A stretch of DNA of 64,000 nt. Source: CATQGW01 sp965262235 (GTDB taxonomy: Bacteria > Chloroflexota > Dehalococcoidia > Bin125). Of the stretch, positions 54,819 through 63,622 are shown piece by piece. A program made the position numbers and the translations under genes. Within the stretch, counting starts at the first letter, position 1; each line of letters starts with the position of its first letter. The stretch lies in NCBI GenBank assembly GCA_965262235.1, contig OZ253504.1:930001-994000 (forward strand). The letters are read 5' to 3'. Under the pieces are notes generated by a model that saw only the letters and a program-made list of their open reading frames with translations, was not told where the DNA came from and made no database searches.

Positions 54819-54890
54819 GCAACCGACTCTATCCCGCACCCTGACTACACGCGTAACCCACGGACCATGATCGAGCACGACACACTGTCA

Positions 54891-55022
54891 CTACGCACCC
54901 TGCGCCGTAGAAATGGTACCGCGCTCTGCCGTGACGTTGGTAGCGCGGATCAGCACGTCGATCTCGCCGTCGGCGAGCAGCTCGAAGCGAGTCGATGGTT
55001 CGGACGGGTCGACGAACTGCCG
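54891..55022 (-). pseudogene. fragment of an amino-acid ABC binding-protein gene
   Basis: Minus-strand translation gives QFVDPSEPSTRFELLADGEI, then DVLIRATNVTAERG, then stops at TAG. It matches FIDASDASTRFELLNDEQ and IDVLIRTTTITASRD of the binding protein at 60.7-61.8 kb. Both ends are cut: no signal or start, and the frame ends early. It lies right after the end of the crotonase gene. A decayed copy or remnant of a related gene. Confidence 0.8.
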
Positions 55023-55024
55023 CT

Positions 55025-55819
55025 TCAGCGCTGGAAGTGGGGCTGGCGCTTCTCGCGGAAGGCGGCCTGGGCTTCACTTGCCTCGTCGCCGGTCATCGTG
55101 ATGCCCTCCATCGCGAGCGAGACGGGCAGCACGAGGTTGGAGACGAACTTAATCCACTTGTTGATCGGCACCTTCGAGGCGGAGATGGCGAGCAGCGGGC
55201 CGTTGGTGAGGCGTTCGGCCAGTGCGACCGCAGTGGTCATCAGTTCGTCGTCTTCGACGACGGCGTGGACCAGACCCATCGCCGCGGCCTGCTCGGCGCG
55301 GATGTGCTCGCCGGTCATCAGGAAGTACTTGGCTCGCGAGGGGCCGACCAGCATCGGCCAGAGCACGCCGCCACCGTCGCCCGCGCCGATGCCCATGTTG
55401 ACGTGGGTGTCGCCGAGCACGCCGCTCTTGCCGATGTAAACGACATCGGCGAGCAGCGCGACGGTCGCGCCGAGGCCGAGCGCGTAGCCGTTGACGGCGC
55501 AGATCACCGGCTTTTCCATGTCAAGCCAGTTGTCGACGATCAGGCGCGCCTCGTTGAGCGAGTTGAGGTAGCGGCCGCCCATCGGCGCGTCGCGGTCGGC
55601 GCTGAAGTCGCCGCCGGCGCAGAAGGCGCGGCCCGCGCCGGTCAGCACGAGCACCCGCACATCGGGGTCGCGATTGGCGTCGACGGGCAGCGTGGAGAGC
55701 TCGCGGTGCATCGCGGCGTTGACCGCGTTGAGCTTCTCGGGGCGGTTCAGGGTCGCGATCGCCACGCCGTCGGCACGTTTTTCGATGTCGATCGTGGTGT
55801 AGTTGTTGGCGTCCAGCAT
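55025..55819 (-). CDS. enoyl-CoA hydratase/isomerase family protein
   Basis: 264 residues. GVAIATLNRPEKLNAVNAAMHREL, LVLTGAGRAFCAGGDFSAD and KPVICAVNGYALGLGATVALLADVVYIGKSG are the crotonase strands with the oxyanion hole. VNMGIGAGDGGGVLWPMLVG follows, as in the carnitine/MenB-like subgroup. C-terminal FREKRQPHFQR closes it, a tail that also ends the partial crotonase at the right edge. GAGG precedes the ATG. Precise reaction unknown. Confidence 0.9.
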   Translation of the reverse strand: MLDANNYTTIDIEKRADGVAIATLNRPEKLNAVNAAMHRELSTLPVDANRDPDVRVLVLTGAGRAFCAGGDFSADRDAPMGGRYLNSLNEARLIVDNWLDMEKPVICAVNGYALGLGATVALLADVVYIGKSGVLGDTHVNMGIGAGDGGGVLWPMLVGPSRAKYFLMTGEHIRAEQAAAMGLVHAVVEDDELMTTAVALAERLTNGPLLAISASKVPINKWIKFVSNLVLPVSLAMEGITMTGDEASEAQAAFREKRQPHFQR

Positions 55820-55931
55820 GTCGGCCTCCTCGGTGTGCTCACAGGCGCCCCACTGGCGCCCCGGAGGCGCATGGCGGGATCGTGAGCGTGAACTGAAGAT
55901 ACCGAGTCGTGCGCGGGCCGGCAGCGTGCGG

Positions 55932-56648
55932 CTAGAGCCCGAGCTGGACGGCGAGATCGTGGAAGTCGCTTGCGACGATGTCGAACGAGGGGTCGGGGGT
56001 GAGGTCGGCGGGATGGTGCGGGCCGGACTCTTTGGGGCGGGGGACGAAGGCGGTGCGCATGCCCGTTTTGGCGGCGGCGAGCAGATCGCCCTGGTGCGCG
56101 GCGACCATCATCACCTGCGACGATTCACAGCCGAGCAGTTCGGCAGCGCGCTGGTAGCACTGCGCGTCGGGCTTGAACGCGCCGGTGATCTCCGACGAGA
56201 GCACGCAGTCCCAGGGCAGCCCGCCGAACTTCGCCATGTTGACGAGCAGCTCGACGTTGCCGTTGGAGAGCGTGGAGACGACGAAGCGGGCGCGCAGGCG
56301 GGCGAGCCCGGCCGCCGAGTCGGGCCAGGGCGCGAGCCGATGCCAGACGCGGTTGAGGTCGGCGACCTCGTCCTCGCCGGCCTCAACGCCGAACTCGTCG
56401 AGGAGGATGTCGAGCATGCGGCGGTGCAGTGAATCGGCGGACTGGAAGGGCAACTTCCCGTCGCGGACCATCTGCATGCCGCCGGCGTAGCCCTCGCGTC
56501 GCCAACGGTCGGCGAAGACGCCCCAGTCGGTCTCGACGGCATGGCGCGCACCGAACGATTCGAGCTCACCGATCACCGACGACCGCCAGTCGACCACGGT
56601 GCCGAACACGTCGAAGGTCAGAGCGCGGACGCCGCTCAGGTCGGCCAT
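55932..56648 (-). CDS. haloacid dehalogenase type II-like HAD hydrolase
   Basis: 238 residues. Motif I is TFDVFGTVVDWRSS with nucleophile Asp, typical of L-2-haloacid dehalogenases (DxxGTxxD). Motif II VVSTLSNGN, motif III Lys in GAFKPDAQCY, and VMMVAAHQGDLLAAAKTGMRTAFVPRP near the end. The length and cap fit the dehalogenase family; substrate may be another small acid. AGGA precedes the ATG. It is four bases upstream of the ABC ATPase stop direction, on the same strand. Confidence 0.88.
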   Translation of the reverse strand: MADLSGVRALTFDVFGTVVDWRSSVIGELESFGARHAVETDWGVFADRWRREGYAGGMQMVRDGKLPFQSADSLHRRMLDILLDEFGVEAGEDEVADLNRVWHRLAPWPDSAAGLARLRARFVVSTLSNGNVELLVNMAKFGGLPWDCVLSSEITGAFKPDAQCYQRAAELLGCESSQVMMVAAHQGDLLAAAKTGMRTAFVPRPKESGPHHPADLTPDPSFDIVASDFHDLAVQLGL

Positions 56649-56656
56649 CGCGATTC

Positions 56657-57469
56657 CTACAGGATTTGGCTGAGGAAGAGCTTGGTGCGGTCTTCGGTCG
56701 GGTTCTCGAAGAAGTGCTGCGGCGTGCCCTCCTCGACCAGCATGCCCTCATCGAAGAAGAAGAGCCGATCGGCGACCTCGCGAGCGAAGCCCATTTCGTG
56801 GGTGACCACGAGCATCGTCATGCCCGACTCGGCAAGTTCACGCATGACATCGAGGACTTCCTTGATCATCTCGGGGTCAAGCGCGGACGTGGGCTCGTCG
56901 AACAGCATGATCTTCGGCTGCATCGCGAGGGCTCGGGCGATCGCGACGCGTTGCTGCTGACCGCCAGAGAGCTGGCCGGGATACTTGTCGGCCTGTTCGG
57001 GAATGCCCACGCGCTCGAGCAGGTCCATCGCCAGCTGGTCGGCCTCGTGCTTGGGCATGTGGCGGACCTTCTGCGGGCCGAGCGTGATGTTGCTCAGCAC
57101 CGACACGTGCGGGAACAGATTGAACTGCTGGAAGACCATGCCGACCTCAGAGCGAATGGTCTGCATGTTGCGGACATCTTCGTTGAGCTCGATGCCGTCG
57201 ATCACGATTCGCCCGGCGTCGTGCTCTTCGAGCCGGTTGAGGCAGCGGATGAAGGTCGACTTGCCGGAGCCGGAGGGGCCGAGGATCACGACAATCTCAT
57301 GCTCCCTGACGGAGAGGGTGACGTCATCGAGGGCCTGGAAGTCTCCGAACCATTTCGAGACGCCCTCGGCGGTGATGATGACCGGCGAGTCGGCGAGACG
57401 TCCGCTGCGTTCTGGTTCCATCTGTGGGGCCGCTGCCGCCACTGCTAGTTCATCCGATTGAGTTGTCAT
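56657..57469 (-). CDS. amino-acid ABC transporter ATP-binding protein (GlnQ/AapP-like)
   Basis: 270 residues from the ATG at 57469 with GGAGG. Walker A ILGPSGSGKSTFIRCLNRLEEHDAG, Q-loop MVFQQFNLFPH, signature QLSGGQQQRVAIARAL, Walker B KIMLFDEPTSALDPEM, switch VVTHEMGFA. This is the polar amino-acid PAAT subgroup. It works with the two permeases and binding protein at 58.0-61.8 kb. HicAB is inserted between this gene and the permeases on the other strand. Confidence 0.94.
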   Translation of the reverse strand: MTTQSDELAVAAAAPQMEPERSGRLADSPVIITAEGVSKWFGDFQALDDVTLSVREHEIVVILGPSGSGKSTFIRCLNRLEEHDAGRIVIDGIELNEDVRNMQTIRSEVGMVFQQFNLFPHVSVLSNITLGPQKVRHMPKHEADQLAMDLLERVGIPEQADKYPGQLSGGQQQRVAIARALAMQPKIMLFDEPTSALDPEMIKEVLDVMRELAESGMTMLVVTHEMGFAREVADRLFFFDEGMLVEEGTPQHFFENPTEDRTKLFLSQIL

Positions 57470-57573
57470 CGTGCGCCTCCCTGGGGTTCCGGACGCTCCC
57501 ATAGTACCGGTCGCGGACGCGGGATCGCGAGCCGGGGGGCGGTCAAGTCCACACGCGATAGGCTCGCGTCGCG

Positions 57574-57774
57574 ATGCCCAGCGTCAGACACGCAATCCGG
57601 CTGGTCGAACAAGATGGCTGGGAGCTGGTGCGGATCCGCGGCAGCCACCGTCATTTCCGGCACGCAACGAAGCCGGGGACGGTGACGATTCCGGGCCGCC
57701 TGAGCAAGCACGTCCCGATCGGTCTCTGGCGCAGTATCCTGAGACAGGCAGGGCTGAGAGAACGGCGAGGCTGA
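57574..57774 (+). CDS. hicA: HicA mRNA interferase toxin
   Basis: 66 residues. LVEQDGWELVRIRGSHRHFRH with the catalytic G-S-H, then KPGTVTIPGRLSKHVPIGLWRSILRQAGL, is the complete dsRBD-like HicA fold. It cleaves mRNA during stress when not bound by HicB. The TGA overlaps the hicB ATG by one base. The pair sits on the plus strand inside the ABC importer cluster. Confidence 0.92.
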   Translation: MPSVRHAIRLVEQDGWELVRIRGSHRHFRHATKPGTVTIPGRLSKHVPIGLWRSILRQAGLRERRG

Positions 57775-58052
57775 TGGAATACGTCGTGGTGATTGAGCAG
57801 GCTCCCGAGAACTACGGGGCGTATGTGCCGGACCTGCCCGGCTGCGTGTCCGTTGGGGACACGTACGACGAAATGGTGGCCATGATTCGCGAGGCGATCG
57901 AATTTCACCTGGATGCGATGCGGGAATATGGCGACCCAATCCCGGAACCGACCACCACCCTCGAGCAGGCGATGCAGGAGCACGTTGAGCTGATCCGCGA
58001 GCACGGCGGGGCTGAGCTGGAGGCCGCGAGCCCGGCGCCTGGCGGCGACTAG
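57774..58052 (+). CDS. hicB: HicB antitoxin
   Basis: 92 residues. YVVVIEQAPENYGAYVPDLPGCVSVGDTYDEMVAMIREAIEFHLDAM is the HicB fold with P-D-L-P-G-C. The C-terminal tail (EHVELIREHGGAELEAASP) has no clear HTH, so it may not bind DNA as longer HicB do. Its stop overlaps the stop of the convergent permease gene by four bases. Confidence 0.92.
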   Translation: MEYVVVIEQAPENYGAYVPDLPGCVSVGDTYDEMVAMIREAIEFHLDAMREYGDPIPEPTTTLEQAMQEHVELIREHGGAELEAASPAPGGD

Positions 58053-59284
58053 CGTTCGCCGACGCCCTGGGAGCGTTCGACGCGCTGCGAGATGCGCGAC
58101 ATCATGAAGGCAACGATCCAGAAGATGATCGCGACGAAGATGTAGGCCTCGATGCGGTCGGGCGTGAACTCGTACTGGGCGATCGCGGAGTCGGCGTTGC
58201 CCTTGAGTTCGCGCAGGGGCAGGATGACCGTGACCAGCGTGGTGTCTTTCCAGATCGAGATGGCCTGACCGACGATCGGCGGGATCGAGTTGCGCAGCGC
58301 CTGCGGCATGATGATCATGCGCATCGACTGAACGCGGTTCAGGCCCACGGCGTGCGCCGCTTCGTACTGACCGCGCGGCAGCGATTGCAGGCCGCCGCGA
58401 ATGTACTCGGCCATGTAGGCGCCGGTGAACACGGCGAGCACGACCATCGCGCGGACGATCAGGTCGCCACCGATCACGTCGTCGAGGATGAACAGGGCGA
58501 CGAACAGCCAGCCGAGCAGCGGGGCGCCGCGCACCACCTCGATGTAGGTGGTGCAGGTCCAGGAGATCGCGCGCATGCTGGAGGCGCGGCCCAGCGCCAG
58601 GGGTATGGCGATGACGAGCCCGCCGATGATCCCCACGGGGGCGAGGATCAGGTTGAGCACGAACCCGTCGAGGTTTCGTGTGCTGGCGCCGCCGCCCGCG
58701 AGCAGGACGACCAGCACGATCGGCAGCAAGAGTGCGAGCAGCGAACCGACCGCGCGGTTCTGCATTGTGCGGCCAGGGCCGTCCTCACGGGGCAGGTTGA
58801 CCGTGATCGCGTAGCCCACGTAGAGCATGCCGATTGCGACCAGGAACCAGATCGATGACCAGATCGCCGCGCCGCCGTGCGCCATCAGGAACAGCACGAA
58901 CGCGCCGACGACGGCGATGAACATGTGGTCGCGGCGGCCGAGGCCCGACCAGGTGCCGTAGGCCGCACCGATCGCCAACATCACCAGGCTGATGCTGACC
59001 CAGAGCCGCCAGGCCTGATCGTGCGGGAAGTTGCCGGCGAAGAGCAGCCAGCGGTTGGCGGTGATCACTTCCCAGTTTGCACCGACGAAGATGAAGTAGC
59101 AGATGCCGAAGAGGAGCACCCCGGCGACCCCACCGGTGATGACCGTCAGCAGCGTGCCGGCGCGCGACGCGAAGAGGTTGCGGCGGATCCAGTCCTGGAT
59201 GCGCTCGGACCGAGGCCGGCGCGCGCGCTGGCGGTGGGGCGGGAGAACGATCCGCCGCTGAGGCTGGATGGGCATATCGGCCAT
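58049..59284 (-). CDS. amino-acid ABC transporter permease (AapM-like)
   Basis: 411 residues after GGGAGGGG, with a long N-terminal cytoplasmic basic tail then about eight membrane segments. The EAA loop is EYIRGGLQSLPRGQYEAAHAVGLNRVQSMRMIIMPQALRNSIPPIVGQ. This longer permease type is the AapM/BztC partner of the Aap general amino-acid importer. It pairs with the 59.3-60.5 kb permease. Confidence 0.92.
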   Translation of the reverse strand: MADMPIQPQRRIVLPPHRQRARRPRSERIQDWIRRNLFASRAGTLLTVITGGVAGVLLFGICYFIFVGANWEVITANRWLLFAGNFPHDQAWRLWVSISLVMLAIGAAYGTWSGLGRRDHMFIAVVGAFVLFLMAHGGAAIWSSIWFLVAIGMLYVGYAITVNLPREDGPGRTMQNRAVGSLLALLLPIVLVVLLAGGGASTRNLDGFVLNLILAPVGIIGGLVIAIPLALGRASSMRAISWTCTTYIEVVRGAPLLGWLFVALFILDDVIGGDLIVRAMVVLAVFTGAYMAEYIRGGLQSLPRGQYEAAHAVGLNRVQSMRMIIMPQALRNSIPPIVGQAISIWKDTTLVTVILPLRELKGNADSAIAQYEFTPDRIEAYIFVAIIFWIVAFMMSRISQRVERSQGVGER

Positions 59285-59296
59285 CAGCGCCCCTCC

Positions 59297-60532
59297 CTAC
59301 ACATCATGCGCGGTGACGCGCGAGTTGAAGAAGCCCATGACCGCCGAGAGGGTGAACGAGATGATCATGTAGGTGACGATGATCACGAAGAACATCTCGA
59401 GCGCGTGGCCGGCCTTGTTCTGGACGATCGTGGCGATCCGGAACAGATCGTCGTAGAGCACGGCGTAGGCCAGCGATGAGTTTTTGTTTATGTTGAGGTA
59501 TTGATTCGTGACCGATGGCAGCATCTGACGCAGCGCCTGCGGCAGGATCACCAGCGTGAGCCGCTGATAGCCCGTGAGCCCGACGGCGTTGGCCGCTTCG
59601 CCCTGACCGAGCGGCAGCGCCTGGATGCTGCCGCGCACGATCTCGGCGATGAATGCGCCCGTGTACATGGTCAATCCGAGCACCAGCGAGGCGAACTCGG
59701 GCTTGATGATCATGCCCTCGCGGTAGGCCAGCGAGATGCCCGAGTGGTCGACGATCGGTCGGTCCATGCTGACGGGCACGCCGAGCAGCAGGAACGAGAT
59801 CAGGGCGCCGGCCGCAAAGAGGCCGAACGCGTAGCGGTTGGGATACAGCGGCAGGCCGGTCTCCCGTTCGCGCTGCTGTCGGTGGCGGCGCAGGCGCATC
59901 GCAGCGAAAGCGAGGCCCAGCAGTACAGCGACCCAGACGCCGACGAACCAGTCGGGCGCACCCCAGAGGCCGGCGCTGGGCACGGGCCAGGGAATCGCGA
60001 TGCCGCGACCGGAGAGGAAGAAAGAGTCACCAACGTTGAGAGCGTTCTCGATCCGCGGCGCGCCGATCAGGATGATCGCGTACCAGAGCACGACCTGGAC
60101 GAGCAGCGGCGTGTTGCGGAAGCCCTCGACGAACAGCATCGCGATGCGGGCCACGAGCCAGTTCGACGAGAGGCGCGCGACGCCGACGAGGACCCCGACG
60201 ATCGAGGCCAGCAGGATCGCGACCATGACGGCGCGAATCGTCGACCAGACGCCGACGAGGTACATCGTGAATCGCGAGTTGGTGACGCCGTCAACATCGG
60301 TCAGCCACTGGCTGCCGACGGCGAAGCCGGCCGGCTCGTTGAGGAATCCGAAGCCGAAGTCGCGCAGCTCGAGCGCCGAGAGCACGTAGGCGAAGACCAG
60401 CGCCGTAACGGCGACATACGCGCCCTGCGTGAGCAGGTCGCGGAAGCGCCGCCGATGGATGATCGGCACGTGCACGCCGCCGGGAGGAGGACCGCCGGGT
60501 GCGGCGCTGGCGGGAGGGGCGCTGGACGACAT
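59297..60532 (-). CDS. amino-acid ABC transporter permease (AapQ-like)
   Basis: 411 residues from an ATG at 60532; upstream in-frame sequence is arginine-rich and not conserved. The EAA loop is EIVRGSIQALPLGQGEAANAVGLTGYQRLTLVILPQALRQMLPS. The N-terminal half has a large periplasmic loop (NALNVGDSFFLSGRGIAIPWPVPSAGLWG) typical of AapQ/BztB. It ends 13 bases before the next permease. Confidence 0.92.
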   Translation of the reverse strand: MSSSAPPASAAPGGPPPGGVHVPIIHRRRFRDLLTQGAYVAVTALVFAYVLSALELRDFGFGFLNEPAGFAVGSQWLTDVDGVTNSRFTMYLVGVWSTIRAVMVAILLASIVGVLVGVARLSSNWLVARIAMLFVEGFRNTPLLVQVVLWYAIILIGAPRIENALNVGDSFFLSGRGIAIPWPVPSAGLWGAPDWFVGVWVAVLLGLAFAAMRLRRHRQQRERETGLPLYPNRYAFGLFAAGALISFLLLGVPVSMDRPIVDHSGISLAYREGMIIKPEFASLVLGLTMYTGAFIAEIVRGSIQALPLGQGEAANAVGLTGYQRLTLVILPQALRQMLPSVTNQYLNINKNSSLAYAVLYDDLFRIATIVQNKAGHALEMFFVIIVTYMIISFTLSAVMGFFNSRVTAHDV

Positions 60533-60643
60533 GGTGAGTGCCTGGTCAACAGCTCGTGGTGCGGCGCGTTGTCTGGCGCGTTGTCTGGCGCGTGGTGCGC
60601 GCCGGGTGCCCAACTTGTGCGCGGAAGACTAGCGCAGATACGC

Positions 60644-60677
60644 AGACGGGGTCGCTCTCGTGAGAGCGACCCCGTCT
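60644..60677. terminator. 16-bp perfect hairpin between the binding protein and permeases
   Basis: AGACGGGGTCGCTCTC and its exact reverse complement are separated by two bases. No T-run on either side. It lies after the binding-protein stop (60708) and before the permeases, a position where a stem-loop stabilises or partly stops the mRNA, raising binding-protein level over the permeases. Confidence 0.6.
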
Positions 60678-60707
60678 GGCTGCTGTCATGGCTGAGCCGG
60701 TGTGGGC

Positions 60708-61841
60708 CTAGCGGAACGGCAGCGCGTACTGGATGCCGCCGGCCCCGGCCGGGCAATCGACCGACTTGTCGATCGCCAGGGCGTTGAGCGTGCAGGCGCG
60801 CGGGATGTTGTTGCCGATCGTGTTGGCGTAAATCTCGCCGTAGTTGCCGACTGCGGCGATCGCGCGCTGAATGAACTGCGCGTTGACGCCGTCGAAGCCG
60901 AGCGTGGCCACTTCGCCGCCCTCGTAGGAGACGCCGAGCAGACGGGCGACGTTGGTGTTGGGCGGGTTCGCGGCGTTGGCGGCCACGTTGCCCTTGGTGA
61001 TGCCCAGCTCTTCAGCGGCGATCAGGCCGTGGACGACCCAGTTGACTACGTCCTTCCACTCGCTGTCGTAGTCGCGCACGCCTGGCGCCAGCGGCTCCTT
61101 GGAGATCACCTGACCGAGGATGATGTAGTCGTCGCTGTCATCGCGGACGGCGATCCGCGAGGCGAGGTCGGACGAGTCGGCGGTGAGCACGTCGCAGCGA
61201 CCCGAGAAGAAGGCCTCGGCGACATCCTGGCTGAGCCCGCCCAGCGGTTCGTAGGTGAGGCCGATGTCGGTGAAGTGGTCGGCCACGTTCTGCTCGGTGG
61301 TCGTACCGGACTGCACGCAGATCGAGGCGTCGCCCATGTCAGACGTCGTGCTGATGCCCGAGTCCTTGCGGACGGCGAAGGCCTGACCGGTGTAGAACGT
61401 GGTCTGGGCAAAGTCGACGCCGAGTTCGCGGTCACGCGAGGCGGTGATCGTGGTCGTGCGAATCAGCACATCGATCTGCTCGTCGTTGAGCAGCTCGAAG
61501 CGGGTGGAAGCGTCGGAAGCGTCGATGAACTCGACTGCTGTCGCGTCACCGAGAACCGCCGCGGCGATCGCTTTGCAGAACTCGACATCGAAGCCGGAGA
61601 CGCTGCCGTCGGCCTCTTTGAAGCCGAACAGCGGCTGGGTCTGCTTGACCCCGCAGAGCAGTTCGCCGCGGTCGATCACGGTCGCGAGCGTGTCGCCGCG
61701 CCCACCGGTATCGCCGGCCTGATCGGCGTCGCCGTCGCTGCCACAGGCGCCAACCGCGGCCGCCGCAACGGCGACCACCAGCGCCAGCAGGACGATCGAC
61801 CGCCGTGGCAGATCGCGCCCTCGTCTGATGAGATCAAGCAT
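60708..61841 (-). CDS. amino-acid ABC transporter substrate-binding lipoprotein
   Basis: 377 residues from the ATG at 61841 with AGGAG. Signal with lipobox AVGACGS (Cys lipid anchor). LCGVKQTQPLFGFKEADGSVSGFDVEFCKAIAAAVLG, then IDVLIRTTTITASRDRELGVDFAQTTFYTGQAF, and the SICVQSGTTTEQNVADHF strand are SBP family 3 landmarks. It starts the cluster and likely supplies the importer. A decayed related fragment is at 54.9 kb. The family binds polar or general amino acids. Confidence 0.93.
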   Translation of the reverse strand: MLDLIRRGRDLPRRSIVLLALVVAVAAAAVGACGSDGDADQAGDTGGRGDTLATVIDRGELLCGVKQTQPLFGFKEADGSVSGFDVEFCKAIAAAVLGDATAVEFIDASDASTRFELLNDEQIDVLIRTTTITASRDRELGVDFAQTTFYTGQAFAVRKDSGISTTSDMGDASICVQSGTTTEQNVADHFTDIGLTYEPLGGLSQDVAEAFFSGRCDVLTADSSDLASRIAVRDDSDDYIILGQVISKEPLAPGVRDYDSEWKDVVNWVVHGLIAAEELGITKGNVAANAANPPNTNVARLLGVSYEGGEVATLGFDGVNAQFIQRAIAAVGNYGEIYANTIGNNIPRACTLNALAIDKSVDCPAGAGGIQYALPFR

Positions 61842-61955
61842 CCGGCTCTCCTGACTTGGCCGCGCACGCCTCGGTCGGGCGGGTCGCGGTCCGCGCTCCT
61901 GTATCGATGCTGTGCAGCCTAACGACCTCAACACGATATCAAAAGGCGCGTACCG

Positions 61956-63167
61956 CTAGCGCCGCTCAGCGGGCACGTCGAAGCCGAACAGCCGCGCGGC
62001 GTTGAGGCCAAGAATGTTGGCCCGCTCGCGGTCGTCGAGTTCGCCCATCGCGCGCTCGATCGCGGCCGCGGAGTGCGGCCAGGAGCCCTCGTGGTGGGGG
62101 TAGTCGTTGGCCCAGAGCAGGTTGTCGACGAGGTCGTGCTTGCGCGCCAGGTCGATGCCCGGCGCGTCCTCCTGGAAGGAGCCGAAGCAGTGCGCGCGGT
62201 AGAAGTCCGACGGCATCATCTCGAGCTTGGGGAAGGTCCACATGTGGTGCTTGTTGTAGGCCTCGTCCATCGCGGTCAGGGCCCAGGGGATCCAGCCGAT
62301 TCCGGCCTCGATCGTCCCGGCGTGGAGGCCGGGGAAGCGCTGGAAGACGCCCGAGGCGCACATGTTGATGACCGGTTCCATCGTCATCGCCAGCGAGTGG
62401 AAGACGTAATTCGTCACCGCTCCGCCGTTGCCGCGCGCGCCGCGCGGGTCGCGGCCGGTCGAGACGTGGAACGTGATCGGCAGGCCGGTCTGTTCGACGG
62501 CGGCCCAGAGCTCGTCGAACTCGGGCAGGTTGTAGTTGCGAGTGTCCTCGCCGGTCGGGCCCCAGACGGGCTTGGCGGGGAAGGAGAAGCCGCGGAAGCC
62601 GCGGTCGGCGGAGCGGTAGATCTCGGCGACGGCGCCGGGGATGTCGCCGGTGGCGACACAGGCCAGCGGCGAGGAGCGGTGGTAAGTCGGCCCGAAGACC
62701 TCCCAGGCCCAGTCGTTCCAGGCGCGGCACATGGCGTTGCTGAAGACCGGGTCGGGCGTGGCCCACATCGAGAGGCCCTTGTTGGGGAAGATGATCTCGC
62801 AGTCAACGCCGTCGAGGTCCATGTCGCGGCCGCGCTCGGCGGGGTCGGCGTTGCCGTGCTTGTCGCGCACGAGGTCTTCGCCGGCCAGCTTGAGGTCGCG
62901 GATCTTGGTCGGGCGGTGTCCTTCTGTGACCTGCCAGCGCACGCCGTCGTCATCGACTTCGATGCGCGGCAAGCGGTGGCGGTAGGCCGCGTCGACGCGC
63001 TTCTCCCAGAGGTCGATCGGTTCGTGGACGTGGCAGTCGGCCGAGACCATGAAGTACTTGGCGGGGTCGTCGGGGCGCGCGGTGCGCGGCCAACCGGCGG
63101 CGCCCGGTGTTTCGGTGCGGTGCGCGGGAATCTCGTAGTCGACGATCGGTCGTCTGGTCGTGACCAT
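61956..63167 (-). CDS. amidohydrolase 2-family protein
   Basis: 403 residues, AAGGA upstream. VSADCHVHEPIDLWEKR gives the first metal His pair (H-x-H), ITFHVSTGR the third His and LLWANDYPHHEGSWP the final Asp. This is the ACMSD/gamma-resorcylate decarboxylase-like amidohydrolase group. Likely acts on an aromatic acid or lactone. Substrate unknown. Confidence 0.9.
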   Translation of the reverse strand: MVTTRRPIVDYEIPAHRTETPGAAGWPRTARPDDPAKYFMVSADCHVHEPIDLWEKRVDAAYRHRLPRIEVDDDGVRWQVTEGHRPTKIRDLKLAGEDLVRDKHGNADPAERGRDMDLDGVDCEIIFPNKGLSMWATPDPVFSNAMCRAWNDWAWEVFGPTYHRSSPLACVATGDIPGAVAEIYRSADRGFRGFSFPAKPVWGPTGEDTRNYNLPEFDELWAAVEQTGLPITFHVSTGRDPRGARGNGGAVTNYVFHSLAMTMEPVINMCASGVFQRFPGLHAGTIEAGIGWIPWALTAMDEAYNKHHMWTFPKLEMMPSDFYRAHCFGSFQEDAPGIDLARKHDLVDNLLWANDYPHHEGSWPHSAAAIERAMGELDDRERANILGLNAARLFGFDVPAERR

Positions 63168-63240
63168 CCGTGTGTCCTTCCGGGCCGCGCCCAGCTCGAC
63201 GGGGCGGCGAATGACACGCAGGCTAGCCGATGGGACCGAA

Positions 63241-63582
63241 TCAGCCGGACCGGGAGGCGAGGCGTGAATGGGGTCCGGGGCGGTCGAAGTCCAGGCTGGC
63301 CGTCTCGATCAGGTGCGACGCTGCATCGCCGGGCGGGTTGCTGGGCAGATCGCTGGGCAGATCGATGTCGATGTACTCGGGGTCGAGCCCCTCGGAGGGC
63401 CAGAAGCGCAACCGCACCCCCGACGCATCAGCCGGGGCCTCATGCTCGGTCACGGCCGCGCCGCGACCGGAGTGGAACCACTCGCCCTCGAGCCCCTCGG
63501 CGCCGATCAGCCACGAGCCGAACCAGGGCATCTGCAGCCCGAAGTCGGAGGTCGCCGCGTGCCAGCGGATCTGCAGCTTCAT
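63241..63582 (-). CDS. uncharacterised protein, 113 aa
   Basis: No family recognised. Acidic, about one third hydrophobic, strand-rich start (KLQIRWHAATSDFGLQMPWF), no signal or membrane segment. The opposite frames at this place are more arginine-rich and look like shadows. Modest support. Confidence 0.5.
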   Translation of the reverse strand: MKLQIRWHAATSDFGLQMPWFGSWLIGAEGLEGEWFHSGRGAAVTEHEAPADASGVRLRFWPSEGLDPEYIDIDLPSDLPSNPPGDAASHLIETASLDFDRPGPHSRLASRSG

Positions 63583-63592
63583 GTCCGCAACA

Positions 63593-63622
63593 GCCTACGT
63601 GGGCCTACGTTGGCCTACGTGC
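63593..63622 (+). repeat. 10-bp tandem repeat, three imperfect copies
   Basis: GCCTACGTGG, GCCTACGTTG, GCCTACGTGC follow one another. The last covers the stop codon of the crotonase gene on the minus strand (63615-63617). Extra copies would lengthen or shorten only non-coding sequence. Confidence 0.8.
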
